This document shows positions 29,801 through 40,725 of a stretch of 64,000 nucleotides of DNA, in pieces (the first letter of the stretch is position 1; every line of letters begins with the position of its first letter). A program made the translations under genes and the position numbers. Origin of the DNA: Nakazawaea peltata (taxonomy: Eukaryota; Ascomycota; Pichiomycetes; Alaninales; Pachysolenaceae); NCBI GenBank assembly GCA_001599355.1, contig BCGQ01000004.1, positions 999,249 through 1,063,248 on the forward strand. The letters are read 5' to 3'. The notes under the pieces were generated by a model. It ran no database searches, was not told the origin of the DNA, and saw only the letters and a list, made by a program, of their open reading frames with translations.

Positions 29801-31567
29801 ATGTTTTTGAGTATTGGAAGACGTGGCATGTTGCAACGTCGTATGGCAGTTCGTTTTGCCGTCAGATCCGTATACAATACCATAGATAGCAATGATGAGA
29901 GCAAAGAATCAATTAAAGTACCTACAAGTGGAGATAACGATAAGAATACGGTGGGTGGAGATGATGGAGATGGTGGAAATTCCCAAATTTTGAGCTCATC
30001 TATGGGTTCAGGTAACCCGTCGATTCATCCTGATCCCATAATTACTCCACATATCGAATCAACTCGCCCTCAAGACCAACAACTGTTAAGACTGAAACTC
30101 AAAGTCCAAGAAGAGTTGGAGAGATCGAAATTATTGACGATTCCGACCCCGAAAGCCCTCAAAAAGAGTCTTGATGAGTACATAATCGGTCAGGAGACTA
30201 CGAAAAAGATCATCTCCGTTGCTCTTTATAAACACCAGTTCATCCAAAGACTCCTGGATATCGAGAAAAGGTTTGGCCATAATGAAGAACTGGAGGCCGA
30301 TGGAGAATCAAGGTCTCTGAGGAGAGATCCCGAGTTGGAGAAGTCAAATCTCTTATTGTTGGGACCTTCGGGATCGGGTAAGACCTTAATTGCTAAAACC
30401 CTTGCCCGTTTACTCCAAGTTCCGATCTCTATCACAGACTGTACGTCTCTTACTCAGGCCGGATTTGTCGGAGAAGACTGTGAGAGTTGTATTGAGAAGC
30501 TTTTGATCAATGCTAACTATGACGTAGAGTTATGTGAGAGGGGTATTGTAGTATTAGATGAGATTGACAAGTTGGCTAAACCTCTGGTGTTCAGTGGAAC
30601 TAAAGATATTGCCGGTGAAGGAGTCCAACAAGGTCTTTTGAAATTGATCGAGGGGTCTCACGTGACCGTCAAGGTGAAAAATTACCTGAATGTTCAAGGT
30701 TCCGGTGATTATAGTGCTACAGGTCAACGTGGAAGTGGATCTGGTGAGCAACATTTCATCATCGATACTTCTAATATCTTATTCATTTCTATGGGAGCCT
30801 TCATTGGGCTTGATAAGATCATTTCTCAGAGGTTTAAGCAAGCATCTAATATTGGATTTGACGATGTTTCAACTCCAGATAAACTGGAGCCTCTGAAATC
30901 AGAAGAGGAAGACGATAAAGATATCAGTTTCCAAGAAAATATCACTCGTCTTCGAGATGAAGAGTTAAAAACAAGTGAAATTTCTCAGGTCAAACTTGCA
31001 AATGGCAACAAAGTATCGGCCTTACAACTTGTTTCCCCGGTAGATTTGCAAATGTTCGGATTAATTCCTGAACTTATTGGTAGAATGCCAATTTTGACGG
31101 CATTAGACCCGTTATCTATAAATAATTTAGTACAAATATCCACCGAGCCAAAGAATTCCATAGTGAGACAGTATGAATTCTTCTTCAGCAAGATCGGTGT
31201 GAGATTGGCCATCACTAAGAAGGCTATTAAGAAGATTGCTAAGATTTCGATATTGAATGGCACAGGTGCCAGAGGTTTAAGATCTATTTTAGAGAAGATT
31301 TTATTGACTGTAAATTATGACTGTCCTGGATCGGGAGTCTCTTTTGTACTTATTGACGATGAGGTGGTGACAATGTTCCAAGAGAATGATGGACTTGTGA
31401 ATGGAGAATCATCCAGTGGAGGACTTTCAGGTAAATATTATTCGAGAGGTGAGATATTTAAGTTTTTGAATGAGGTTAGTGCAGAAGATGGGGAATTAGC
31501 TATGGAGATTGAGAAGGAGTTTAGTATACCAAAATCTGCACCTCAGAAGATGAAGACTGTTGGATGA
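29801..31567 (+). CDS. MCX1: mitochondrial ClpX-like ATPase Mcx1
   Basis: AAA+ unfoldase of the mitochondrial matrix; in yeast, which lacks ClpP, it activates 5-aminolevulinate synthase (Hem1) by PLP loading. 588 residues (S. cerevisiae 520). An Arg-rich, acid-poor first 25 residues make a matrix presequence. There is no zinc-binding N domain, as in fungal Mcx1. The AAA+ core begins at PKALKKSLDEYIIGQ; Walker A GPSGSGKT at about 188-195; Walker B GIVVLDEIDK; pore-region loop EGVQQGLLKLIEGSHV; sensor block ELIGRMPILTALDPL; sensor 2 GTGARGLRSILEKILL. A Ser/Gly-rich insert (about 235-320) and an acidic insert before the sensor region account for the extra length. The 3' flank holds a 14-bp repeat. 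Confidence 0.95.
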   Translation: MFLSIGRRGMLQRRMAVRFAVRSVYNTIDSNDESKESIKVPTSGDNDKNTVGGDDGDGGNSQILSSSMGSGNPSIHPDPIITPHIESTRPQDQQLLRLKLKVQEELERSKLLTIPTPKALKKSLDEYIIGQETTKKIISVALYKHQFIQRLLDIEKRFGHNEELEADGESRSLRRDPELEKSNLLLLGPSGSGKTLIAKTLARLLQVPISITDCTSLTQAGFVGEDCESCIEKLLINANYDVELCERGIVVLDEIDKLAKPLVFSGTKDIAGEGVQQGLLKLIEGSHVTVKVKNYLNVQGSGDYSATGQRGSGSGEQHFIIDTSNILFISMGAFIGLDKIISQRFKQASNIGFDDVSTPDKLEPLKSEEEDDKDISFQENITRLRDEELKTSEISQVKLANGNKVSALQLVSPVDLQMFGLIPELIGRMPILTALDPLSINNLVQISTEPKNSIVRQYEFFFSKIGVRLAITKKAIKKIAKISILNGTGARGLRSILEKILLTVNYDCPGSGVSFVLIDDEVVTMFQENDGLVNGESSSGGLSGKYYSRGEIFKFLNEVSAEDGELAMEIEKEFSIPKSAPQKMKTVG

Positions 31568-32733
31568 GCTGTAGTAAAGCTATGAGATAACAGTGTATGA
31601 GATATCGTATATGAGATATCATATATGAGATATCGCATATAAAATATCATATATGATATGTCAGGTCAAGTGACAAATTAAATGTATTTTCAACCACCCC
31701 TACTTTCTCCTGTATAATATTAAGTTTATTAAGTAGAAACTATTTATCTGTAGTATAACAATAAGCACCAGTTCCCAGGATCAAAAACTAAACAACCAGT
31801 GAACTAGAACCCAATCTAGGTTCTATTCACCATACCAAACAAACATTTTGGAATAAAATAATCTAAATGAAGTGTCCTGATTAAGCAAAGAAAAGCAGCA
31901 AGGAGAATCATCCGAATTCCCGTATATTAGAGTCGAAACTGACAACTAATCCTAAAGCATGGGTATGTGGTCCGCCTGGAGGGAATGAAATTAAATGCAA
32001 AAGCAGCTTTCCGAAATTGGATAAAAAATAAGATTAAGCCGTTTTTTCTTTTTTTAAGCTCTTGAATGTAATAACTTTAGAGCAGAGACGATGAGCATAA
32101 CATTTGAGGATCCCGCGTAGGTCCATCTGCGCACTCAGGTCATAGAAATAAGCCTCCAAAGAGACCTGTGTCCCAAGGGACGTGTCATTTAACGAATAAA
32201 AAACAGTATGACTGGGGATCTCTCCCCTAAAAATAAGCTGTCAAAAAAAATACAAGCTTCAACAGAAGGCGTAAACCCTCGAAACGGCAAAATTGCGGAT
32301 AAAATTCCAGCCTGTCCACGTTTTCCACTTCCCCGCCCACCAGTCTCCCAGTAATGCCTAAGTGTCTGATCTCATCTTCCTCGATCGAGGAACGAGGCAG
32401 TCTACTCCCTGAGACACCCCTAATTTTGCACTGAAAAATAAGCAAAAAAAGAAAAGAAAAAATCATCCCTGAAAGGGGATACAAATCGTACAGATCTTTT
32501 CCTAATTGGGAAAGGGGATGATCTGTCAACATCAGGGGGAAATATGGGGTAGGAGGGAGAATCCAGGGGGAGGAAATGACTGAAGCGTGAGGTTGATGCG
32601 AAATGTTTTGTTTGTTTGGCTTTAAATTTGGGTATATGATTGTAAACGATAGTGAGGCTAGCAAAAGCGAGCGAAAGCAAATGAAAACGTGTTGGAACCG
32701 TTTTTTGAGAGAATTAGAAAATTGTAGTTAGAC
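31568..32733. other. convergent intergenic region MCX1 / GPI protein
   Basis: 1.17 kb. The first 100 bp hold the 14-bp repeat. The remainder has overlapping minus-strand frames (32227-32680) rich in Pro, Phe and Leu with no domain or start context; I do not support them as genes. Confidence 0.5.
31593..31662 (+). repeat. 14-bp tandem repeat after MCX1
   Basis: Five units of (g/a)tatatgagatatc; unit four reads gcatataaaatatc, unit five atatatgatatgtc. Starts 26 bp after the MCX1 stop, so it probably lies in the 3' UTR or terminator. Each unit is nearly self-complementary. Confidence 0.85.
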
Positions 32734-33684
32734 TTAGATCATCATCAAGATGGCGACTAAACCAGCAAAGAGGGAGTAGGTGGCCTTGTTGACGTTAGCG
32801 GCACCTTCCAAGACGGTAGTGGAGGCGGCACCGGAAATAGAGCCGGAGGAACCGGAGGAACCGGAACCAGATCCAGAAGAACCGGAGCTGGAGTCAGATC
32901 CAGAGTCAGAACCGGAAGATCCAGAACCGGAGTCAGATCCAGACTCAGATCCAGAGTCAGATCCAGAACCGGAGTCAGATCCAGAGCCAGAGTCAGATCC
33001 AGAGCCAGAGTCAGAACCGGAAGATCCAGAACCGGAGTCAGATCCAGAGTCAGATCCAGAAGAACCGGAACCAGAGCTAGAGCCAGATCCAGATCCGCCA
33101 ACAGTAGTTGTAGTAGTGTAAGTAGAAACAGCTCCCTCAGCATCGGTAGTAGTTACAGCAACTCCGGTAGCAGTTGGAGTGTAAATGAAGTTAACATCAT
33201 CATCAGATGTAGTAGTGACAGCATATGTAGCAGTCAATGGACAGTAAGTAGTGTAAACAGTCTCAACTTCATCAATAGTCTTGGTAACAACAGTGACACC
33301 AGTAGTGATGGCTTGAGCCTCACACTCATCACAAGTGATAGTCTCAAAGACAGTAGTAACGTCAGCAGTGACGGTAGTGTAATAGGTAGTCAAACCTTCA
33401 TCGTCGTCATCATCGCTACCAGAGTCAGTTAATGGACAGTAGGTAGTGTAGATGGTGGTGGTACCCTCGATGGTCTCAGTGACAGTAGTAACACCAGTTG
33501 TGATAACATCAGCTGAACACTTGTTAGCACTACAAGAAGTGATTGTAAGTGTCAGTGTGGAAATATCAGTCTCTTTGAAAGTTGAAGTCGATGAGTATGT
33601 GGTAATGTAGAAAGAACCGTTGGTATATTGAGCTTGAACTCCAGCAAGGAGCAAGCAGAATGCAAACGAAAGAAATTTGAACAT
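32734..33684 (-). CDS. GPI-anchored Ser/Gly/Asp-rich cell wall protein
   Basis: Secreted, wall-attached mannoprotein of the Sed1/Eap1-like type. The usable start is ATG at 33684, giving 316 residues: signal peptide 1-18 ([18 protein letters not shown]), then a Thr-rich domain with paired repeats of the form [20 protein letters not shown], each with two or three cysteines, an acidic patch SDDDDDE, then about 90 residues of Gly-Ser/Asp-Ser repeats, and a hydrophobic GPI-addition tail from GAASTTV to the end. Codon use is strongly biased. A strong TATA box lies 65-74 bp upstream. Family level is clear; no precise orthologue is claimed. Confidence 0.85.
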   Translation of the reverse strand: MFKFLSFAFCLLLAGVQAQYTNGSFYITTYSSTSTFKETDISTLTLTITSCSANKCSADVITTGVTTVTETIEGTTTIYTTYCPLTDSGSDDDDDEGLTTYYTTVTADVTTVFETITCDECEAQAITTGVTVVTKTIDEVETVYTTYCPLTATYAVTTTSDDDVNFIYTPTATGVAVTTTDAEGAVSTYTTTTTVGGSGSGSSSGSGSSGSDSGSDSGSGSSGSDSGSGSDSGSGSDSGSGSDSGSESGSDSGSGSSGSDSGSDSSSGSSGSGSGSSGSSGSISGAASTTVLEGAANVNKATYSLFAGLVAILMMI

Positions 33685-35665
33685 TGTCAGAAACAAAGAT
33701 CTCGATGACAGATTCAATTTTTACAAATCATACAAAGGGGTGCTCCTATTATATATAAGTTTCGAGCAGAGAGGGCTTTTCAGAGTGGTTTCTTTTTGAA
33801 GAAAATTTACTTTTTTTTGCTGTCCTTAGATTCAAAGATGCGATTTAGAAGCTTTGCATGCATACGATATCTATTTCAACTGCAAAACTCCCTTATGGCA
33901 CCTCATCAAAACGTAGTTGAAACTATCTGTTTTTTTCCTTGATTCAGTACACAGCTCAGTGCCTCGAAAAAAAAGAAACGAGAAAAAATAGAAAAAAATG
34001 CACAACAGTGCATGCGGGAGCTTCGACGCGCATATCCCTTTTAGGGGAATAATACAAGATTGGTAAAAAAGGAGCTGTGGGAGGGATGGGAATAGAGAGT
34101 TTACAGATAAATGAAGGGCGGCAATAGAGAGAGTAGAGTGTGAGTTGATATTGGATACAGAGCAGGGGACATAATTTTGGATGAAACATTGGTGCAAGTT
34201 GATGTGGTGTGCCGTGGACTGAGCTGTCATAGTTTGATACCCGTTTTCAACTGGAATCAAGGGGTTATGACTGATCGCATCTACATGTCATAAGGAGGTG
34301 TGGCTCCAGAAAGATAATCTTACTAATTAACGTTACTAAGGATCTGAGTAAGATCTGAAATCCCGTTGTACGGCACAGCCTAATCGCTCTAAGAACCCAA
34401 TTTCATTCACCTCCTTCCACCTTCCACAACACCTACCTACAGTGGTGAGTTGTGCATATGCAAGTGCATCCATAGCTTACATAGAAGCGGTTTGCGTTAT
34501 ATAATTATATAGTAGTGTACAGAATCCTAATTCTACCCGATACAATATAACTATTGTTTCGTGCGCGCACTTCTGTTGTAGCTAACCGTTAGCGAAGGAT
34601 CTTCGGTGGACGACTGCTAAGTCTTGGAAATATTACCTAAAGATTTAGGGGTACTGTAGTGAGGGTCCTGGTGTTTATTTGATGAGACATCTAACTATCC
34701 CAGCCTCATCCAACCTCTAGAACTACCCCTAACATGCTTCTTCCTCCCTTACATCTTAAATCTGAACGCCTCCTTCTAAAGCACCTTTTCTTATTACACT
34801 GCCCAAACACTTCTGAGTAAAATTTCTACTTAGGGAAAATGATGGTGCCTCGGGCTATTTTTTTCTTTTCGTCACATTTCTTTTTTCAATTGATTCCTGC
34901 TTAAGTGGATGCATTGCATTAAGATACATCAGCACTACAATAAGAGGTAACAAGATGGTTATAGCATTGTTTGGAGTCCGTTAAATAGATATGAAGAAAA
35001 GAATCTATAGCCATACCTAATCGGGTTATGATGTATCAAGAGGAAATGCCAATATTATTGCCCGTATAAATATGATTTGGATAAGAGGTTCAACAGAGCA
35101 CTCTAGTTGGGTCGAAAGTGCTGCCTTAGATGATAGGTCCCTTGGCGTGATAGCGCTTGGCGTGATATGTGGCAGTCCACTGTAGTTTAGTCGATGTACT
35201 CTTGACCCTGTTCCTCTGTAATGATGTCTCATTTCACCACCAACTGATCTCGCTTCCACCTATTTCAGCACCATTTTTTCTTTCCGTGGAAAATAAAGTG
35301 AAAGAATCACCGTCAAGTTCATTATCTTCCAGTGGTTAGTTATCTGGTGTTTGTCTTACATCTCGGTAATTTAAGCAATCGCACCACTATTGTTTCAACA
35401 CCAAATAAGTTCCAGAACTTAATTCGTTTCCAAGACGACACGGTTGTAGCCCTTTTAATTTGTCCCCTTCTGATTTTAGTCACTCTGCAGGACCATAGGA
35501 TACAATAAACTGCTCAGATACAACGAGACAACTATGGACAGAACCTTGGTCCATGACAACAGATAGAACCAGTCTAAATTAGCCGTGATACCTCCCTACT
35601 ATAATTCCATCCTACTATATTCTATTTCTATCTATCACTTCATTCACTATATACTAGTCTATACA
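33685..35665. other. long intergenic region between GPI protein and ILS1
   Basis: About 2 kb. The left 200 bp is the GPI-gene promoter. The rest has no supported gene: short frames at 33871-34260 and 35026-35259 show no domain. A palindrome gtgcgcgcac lies at 34562-34571. Confidence 0.5.
33749..33758 (-). promoter_or_regulatory. TATA box of the GPI protein gene
   Basis: Minus-strand TTATATATAA, 65-74 bp before the ATG at 33684. Confidence 0.55.
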
Positions 35666-38600
35666 CTAAATACGAAGTAATCTCAAACTGAAAACAGTCT
35701 CCTCCATCTCTTGTTCCTCCTCGATGATAACCTTCTTATCTTCAACGGAACTAGACCATTCAGCCAATGGATATTTACAACTCTTTGTCAAGAATTCCAG
35801 GTTAGCTTCGATAGCAGCAGCTAATCCGACAGTGTCCTTAACAATCTTGTACTCAACTTGAACATCATCAGTTTGTTGCAAGTTAGCACTCTTTCTCAAC
35901 TTTTGGATTCTGTTCAACAAGTTTCTAGCGGTACCTTCGGTCTTCAAATCGTCATAAAGTTGGATATCCAAAATGATTAATACGTCATCAACTCTGAATT
36001 CGTAACCTTTAGAGACGGCAGACTCTGGCAATCCTCTAACAACTGTCAAATCCTCACTGACCAATTCAATACCATCGACATTGATCTTACCACTAGAGAC
36101 AAAGTCTTGGACTTCTTGAGAAGTAACCTTAGGCAAAGCATCCTTAACCTTCTTGGCGTCTTTCTTCAATTTCTTACCCAAAACTGGCCAATCAGCAACA
36201 CACTTATATTCAACACCGTACTTGGCCTCATCAGAAGTGATGATCAAGTTTCTGACGTTCAACTCCTCCAAGATATACTTGCTAAGAGACTTGACATCGT
36301 CCAAATAATCTTGATCACTGTGCAAAACAACCAACTCCTTCAATGGAGTCTTCAAAGAAATGGTCTTCTTCTCTCTGATATTTCTACCCAACTCAATGAC
36401 CTTTTGCATTCTAGAAACAGCAGTCTCGATCTTCAGGTCAAACAAAGCTTCGTTGACAGTTGGGAATCTCAAGAAATGAACACATCCCAAATCATCTCCC
36501 AATGCATTACTCTTCAAGAATTCCTCGGAGAATAATGGCTTCATTTGTTGATAGATGTTATCGGACAAGAATGGAGCAAATGGAGCCATAGCACGAGTCA
36601 AAGTGAACAAAGCTTCGGCCAAGGTGTTCAAAGCACAGATGGTGTCCTTCTCACCATCTTCACCCTTTAATCTCTTTCTGTTGAAACGAATGTACCAGTT
36701 GGTCAAATCGTCAATCAAACGCAACAATCTTGGAACAACGGTATACAATCTGTAACCTTCCATTTCTTGAAGGATGAATTTGATTAATGATTGAACAGAG
36801 GCCAATAACCATCTGTCCATGACATTGTCGGATCTGATAGTTGGGTCATATTGGAACTTGATGTCAGAAACCTTCAGTAAAAGAGCAACTTGTTGTTCCA
36901 AAAACTTGTAAGAGTTGAACCATGGCAACAAAACCTTAGACAAAACTTCTTTGACACCTTCCTCTTTGAACTTCAAAGTCTCGGCTCTAATGACAGGAGA
37001 ACTAATCAAATACAATCTCAATGGATCAGCACCATATTTATCAAGGATAAGACCTGGGTCAGGATAATTCTTCAATCTCTTAGACATCTTTTTACCATCA
37101 GCAGCCAAGACAATACCGGAAACAATGACATTCTTATAAGGAGCAGTGTTGAATAAGTGAGTACCCAAGACAGTCAAAGTGTAGAACCAACCTCTAGTTT
37201 GATCTAAACCTTCAGAAATGAAGTTGGCTGGGAAAGAATCGTGGAAAGTATCCTTCTTCTCGAATGGATAATGCTTAGAAGCATAAGGCATAGAACCACT
37301 CTCGAACCAACAGTCGAAAACTTCCTCAATTCTCTTCAATTGACCTTTACCTTGCTTAGAAGGAATGGTGATATGATCGATGAACTCTCTGTGAATATCG
37401 GTGATATCCGAGACACCCGACAACTCCTTCAACTCGTCGATAGATCCAATACATACGACTTCTTCTAAATCGTCACTAACCCATAATGGGATTGGAGTAC
37501 CCCAGTATCTGTTTCTGGAAACGTTCCAATCACGAGCATTAGCAATCCAATTAGAGAATCTCTTCTCCTTGACTACATTTGGAACCCAGTGAGTACGTTC
37601 GACGTTCTTCAACATATCAGGAACAATGTCTTTGACTCTGATGAACCATGAAGGAACGGCTCTGTAGATCAATGGAGTATCAGATCTCCAACAGAATGGA
37701 TAACTATGGCGAATTTGAGTAGCCAATAACATGTTACCGGTCTCGGTCAAATGCTTGATAATCTTGGAGTCGGCATCCTTGACGTAAACACCTTCCCATA
37801 AGGTGACTTCCTTGGTGAACTTACCATTGTCATCGACTGGGTTTGGAGGAGGGTTCTTGTCGTCGATAATACCGTTCTTAACGGCAACGTTATAATCCTC
37901 TTCACCAAAGGCTGGAGCTTGGTGAACGATACCAGTACCACTCTCGTCAGAAACGTACTCGGCACCCAATACTTTGAAACCTCTTCCCTTGAAACGAGAC
38001 TCAAAGTATGGGAATAATGGTTTATACTCGGTACCAATCAAATCCAGACCCTTGATCTTCTCAACGATCTTGAATTTCTCATTAGCTGGCTTCTTATACA
38101 AAGTCTTGATCAATTTCTCCAATAAAATGAAGTATTTGTCCTTGGTCTCATCGTAGATCTTGACATATTCGAACTCTGGGTTAACACACAAGGCAATATT
38201 AGATGGTAAAGTCCATGGAGTAGTAGTCCAAGCGACTAAATAAGTCTTTTCTTGACCTAAAACTTCAAATCCAACAGTAACAGCTGGATCATTTACATCT
38301 TTATAGTTCTCTTGGGCCTCAAAATTGGATAAAGAAGTGGTCAATCCGGTAGAATATGGCATAACACGATGTCCTCTGTAAACAGCATCCTTCTCGTACA
38401 ACTGCTTGAAGACCCACCAACAAGACTCCATGAATTCAGGGTACAAAGTCTTATAATCGTTGTCGAAATCGATCCATCTACCCATTCTACCAATGGTACG
38501 TCTCCATTCGGAAGCGTATCTCATGACAATGGATCTACATTCGGCATTATACTTGTCGATACCCATCTCCATCACGTCCAGTTTACCCTTGATACCCAAC

Positions 38601-38896
38601 TTCTTGTCAATCTCGTGTTCGACAGGTAAACCATGAGTATCCCAACCGAATCTTCTTTCGACGTGGTGACCGGTCATGGTGGCGTATCTTGGGATGATAT
38701 CCTTAATGGTGGAAGCCAAAATATGACCATAATGAGGGGCACCTGTGGCAAAAGGAGGTCCATCATAGAAGGCAAATGGCTTCATATCTTTAGTCAATTC
38801 CAAACATTTGTGGAAGGCGTTGATTTCTTCCCAATGAGCAAGGATTCTTTCCTCTTCTCCTGGGAAGGAGAAAGGTTTTGTTTCTTGTTCAGTCAT
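35666..38896 (-). CDS. ILS1: cytoplasmic isoleucyl-tRNA synthetase
   Basis: Class I synthetase that charges tRNA-Ile. 1076 residues (S. cerevisiae 1072). HIGH-type motif in PHYGHILASTIKD near residue 55; editing domain with TTTPWTLPSN and GTGIVHQAPAFGEEDY; KMSKR at the second signature (ADGKKMSKRLKNYPDPG); tRNA anticodon-binding domain with DELTNWYIRFNRKRLKG-like block and GRNIREKKTISLKTPLK. Only five in-frame CTG codons in 1076: 35798, 36434, 36875, 38045 and 38579 on the plus-strand coordinate. None falls on a conserved Leu; S. cerevisiae has Phe, Glu, Lys, Ser and Asp there. Such avoidance fits reassigned, rare CTG. Divergent from ALG3. Confidence 0.97.
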   Translation of the reverse strand: MTEQETKPFSFPGEEERILAHWEEINAFHKCLELTKDMKPFAFYDGPPFATGAPHYGHILASTIKDIIPRYATMTGHHVERRFGWDTHGLPVEHEIDKKLGIKGKLDVMEMGIDKYNAECRSIVMRYASEWRRTIGRMGRWIDFDNDYKTLYPEFMESCWWVFKQLYEKDAVYRGHRVMPYSTGLTTSLSNFEAQENYKDVNDPAVTVGFEVLGQEKTYLVAWTTTPWTLPSNIALCVNPEFEYVKIYDETKDKYFILLEKLIKTLYKKPANEKFKIVEKIKGLDLIGTEYKPLFPYFESRFKGRGFKVLGAEYVSDESGTGIVHQAPAFGEEDYNVAVKNGIIDDKNPPPNPVDDNGKFTKEVTLWEGVYVKDADSKIIKHLTETGNMLLATQIRHSYPFCWRSDTPLIYRAVPSWFIRVKDIVPDMLKNVERTHWVPNVVKEKRFSNWIANARDWNVSRNRYWGTPIPLWVSDDLEEVVCIGSIDELKELSGVSDITDIHREFIDHITIPSKQGKGQLKRIEEVFDCWFESGSMPYASKHYPFEKKDTFHDSFPANFISEGLDQTRGWFYTLTVLGTHLFNTAPYKNVIVSGIVLAADGKKMSKRLKNYPDPGLILDKYGADPLRLYLISSPVIRAETLKFKEEGVKEVLSKVLLPWFNSYKFLEQQVALLLKVSDIKFQYDPTIRSDNVMDRWLLASVQSLIKFILQEMEGYRLYTVVPRLLRLIDDLTNWYIRFNRKRLKGEDGEKDTICALNTLAEALFTLTRAMAPFAPFLSDNIYQQMKPLFSEEFLKSNALGDDLGCVHFLRFPTVNEALFDLKIETAVSRMQKVIELGRNIREKKTISLKTPLKELVVLHSDQDYLDDVKSLSKYILEELNVRNLIITSDEAKYGVEYKCVADWPVLGKKLKKDAKKVKDALPKVTSQEVQDFVSSGKINVDGIELVSEDLTVVRGLPESAVSKGYEFRVDDVLIILDIQLYDDLKTEGTARNLLNRIQKLRKSANLQQTDDVQVEYKIVKDTVGLAAAIEANLEFLTKSCKYPLAEWSSSVEDKKVIIEEEQEMEETVFSLRLLRI

Positions 38897-39288
38897 GATG
38901 GTTTGTAAAGGGGGTGGTACAGGGAGATTAAGCGCCGATAAAATGAGTCAATTTATGGAGGGTTGAAGAAAATTTTCATTGTTTGGGTGATTTGTGCACG
39001 ACCAAATGAGAATGGAGTGAGCGGACAAATCGATGAGCCAAAGCTGTGGAGGAGAAAATGAACGATTGTGCGGGCCGGCGCATTGAGCGAACCGAAGGAC
39101 TGAGCGAATGAGCGAATGAGCTGCTGAGCGTTTTATTAATCGATTTACTTCGTTGACATCCTTCCCCATTTATCGTGCACGCTTCACCAATATTCCAAAA
39201 ACAGAAATATATAAACTTCGCTAACAGATTTTCACAATATTTCACCAACCTGATCCAATTCATTTAACCCATAGACTCCAACTCCATC
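38897..39288. promoter_or_regulatory. divergent ILS1 / ALG3 promoter
   Basis: 392 bp. GAAAATTTTC at 38968-38977; GCACGAC at 38996-39002, 101 bp from the ILS1 ATG; a run of gagcgaat-type units at 39083-39130. Reading gcacgaccaaatgagaatgg, it resembles the second unit of the SEC18/NCS6 array. Confidence 0.5.
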
Positions 39289-40725
39289 ATGGCAACTGCT
39301 GAGTCAAGTTCTCCTCCACACATTACGCCCCTGGAGACTCGTCCCCCACTCACTCTCAAAAATGTCCTCAATGATATTTACAACGGCTGCTACCTAGTCA
39401 TTTTCGACCCTCGTTGCTCCTTCATCGCCTTTGTACTAGTGATGCTTTTCGAGTCGATCGCCTTAAAAGTGATCATCTCAATGATTCCTTACACGGAGAT
39501 CGACTTTTCAACTTATATGCAACAAATTGGTATCATCCGTAACTTTGATGAACTTGATTATCGCCATATTTCAGGCGATACTGGCCCATTGGTATACCCA
39601 CTGGGTCACGTGCTGGTGTATGAGTTCTTATATTGGATGTCAGGAGGAGGAGCAGACATCGTTCCTGTCCAAGATTTCTTCAGATACGTATATTTGGCCA
39701 CTCATTTATTAACCATAACCTTATATTTCCAAGTATTTGGCTCCACTAAACTGCCATTGCAACCTTGGCTGATCTACTTACTTCTGCTTTCCAAAAGATT
39801 ACATTCCATCTATGTCTTACGCTTATTTAACGATTGTTTTACCTCTATTGCAACTATAGGAACAATATTGGTCTTAACTATGGCCGCGCAGTTCAAGAAA
39901 AACTCCTCCTTCATCAGCTATATATTGACTTTGGTGGCTCTGGATTTATACAGTCTTGCGATATCTGTTAAAATGAATGCTCTCTTGTATTTGCCTGGAT
40001 TTCTTGTCTGTGTCTACTTTTTATGTGATGGAAATTTGCTCAAGGTGATTTTACCTATATTAATTGGTGTCTTTGTTCAAGTTATGACCGCTTTTAAGTT
40101 TTTATTACCATTTGAAACTTCTGAGGAACTGCTGGAAATTAGATGGGCCTATTTAAATCAACTGTTCAATTTCAAAAGGAAGTTCCTCTATAAATGGACG
40201 GTCAATTGGAAATTTTTGAGTGTCGAATTTTTCCAAAGCGACGAATTCCATAAACTCCTCTTTGTTCTTCATTTAGTGGCATTATTACTCTTCTTTATGA
40301 CTAAAATGTTGACCCCAAGTAATCTCGGAGGATCTTTGGTTCGTATTTTGGGAAATTCGATCCTCAATCCGTTCAAATCAAATTTGCCTAAATCGAACAT
40401 AATTTATGACCCAAAGAGAGCTCCAATGTTCATCTTTGTTGCTATGACTATGTCAAATTTGATTGGTGTTCTCTTTGCTCGTTCTTTACATTATCAATTT
40501 CTCTCATGGTATTTCCATACATTACCTCTGATATTACTTCTTAATAAGTTCCCAATGGTGATGAATGTTGTATTGTTTGGAGTTAATGAATATGCTTGGA
40601 ATGTTTATCCTGCTACTCTGATTAGTTCTGGATTATTAATAGGTACGTTAAGTATATCGATAATTGGTGTATGGATGAATAGGGAACTTTTCATTGGTAA
40701 TATTGAAGAGAAGAAGAATAAATAG
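39289..40725 (+). CDS. ALG3: Alg3, Dol-P-Man:Man5GlcNAc2-PP-Dol alpha-1,3-mannosyltransferase
   Basis: ER multi-pass GT58 enzyme that adds the first dolichol-phosphate-mannose-dependent mannose to the N-glycan precursor. 478 residues (S. cerevisiae 458). Family hallmarks: TEIDFSTYMQQI, GDTGPLVYPxGHV, SKRLHSIYVLRLFNDCF, SVKMNALLYLPG, FLYKWTVNWKFLS, FARSLHYQFLSWYFHTLP and a C-terminal NEYAWNVYPAT. A KKNK tail matches an ER-retrieval type signal. The codon in GPLVYP-x-GHV (39601-39603) is CTG, where fungi, animals and plants almost always have Ala. Another at 40162 is in NQ-x-FNFKR, where orthologues have Ala or Ser. About ten hydrophobic spans. Confidence 0.97.
   Translation: MATAESSSPPHITPLETRPPLTLKNVLNDIYNGCYLVIFDPRCSFIAFVLVMLFESIALKVIISMIPYTEIDFSTYMQQIGIIRNFDELDYRHISGDTGPLVYPLGHVLVYEFLYWMSGGGADIVPVQDFFRYVYLATHLLTITLYFQVFGSTKLPLQPWLIYLLLLSKRLHSIYVLRLFNDCFTSIATIGTILVLTMAAQFKKNSSFISYILTLVALDLYSLAISVKMNALLYLPGFLVCVYFLCDGNLLKVILPILIGVFVQVMTAFKFLLPFETSEELLEIRWAYLNQLFNFKRKFLYKWTVNWKFLSVEFFQSDEFHKLLFVLHLVALLLFFMTKMLTPSNLGGSLVRILGNSILNPFKSNLPKSNIIYDPKRAPMFIFVAMTMSNLIGVLFARSLHYQFLSWYFHTLPLILLLNKFPMVMNVVLFGVNEYAWNVYPATLISSGLLIGTLSISIIGVWMNRELFIGNIEEKKNK

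Noticed and set aside
32227-32680. Overlapping minus-strand frames between MCX1 and the GPI gene
   Set aside because: Low-complexity Pro/Phe/Leu content in two frames, no domain or gene-like start; looks like chance in pyrimidine-rich DNA.
34570-34620. U6-like 5' hairpin (gcgaaggatcttcggtggac)
   Set aside because: The stem resembles the U6 5' stem but no ACAGAGA or Pol III terminator follows, so it is not a U6 gene.
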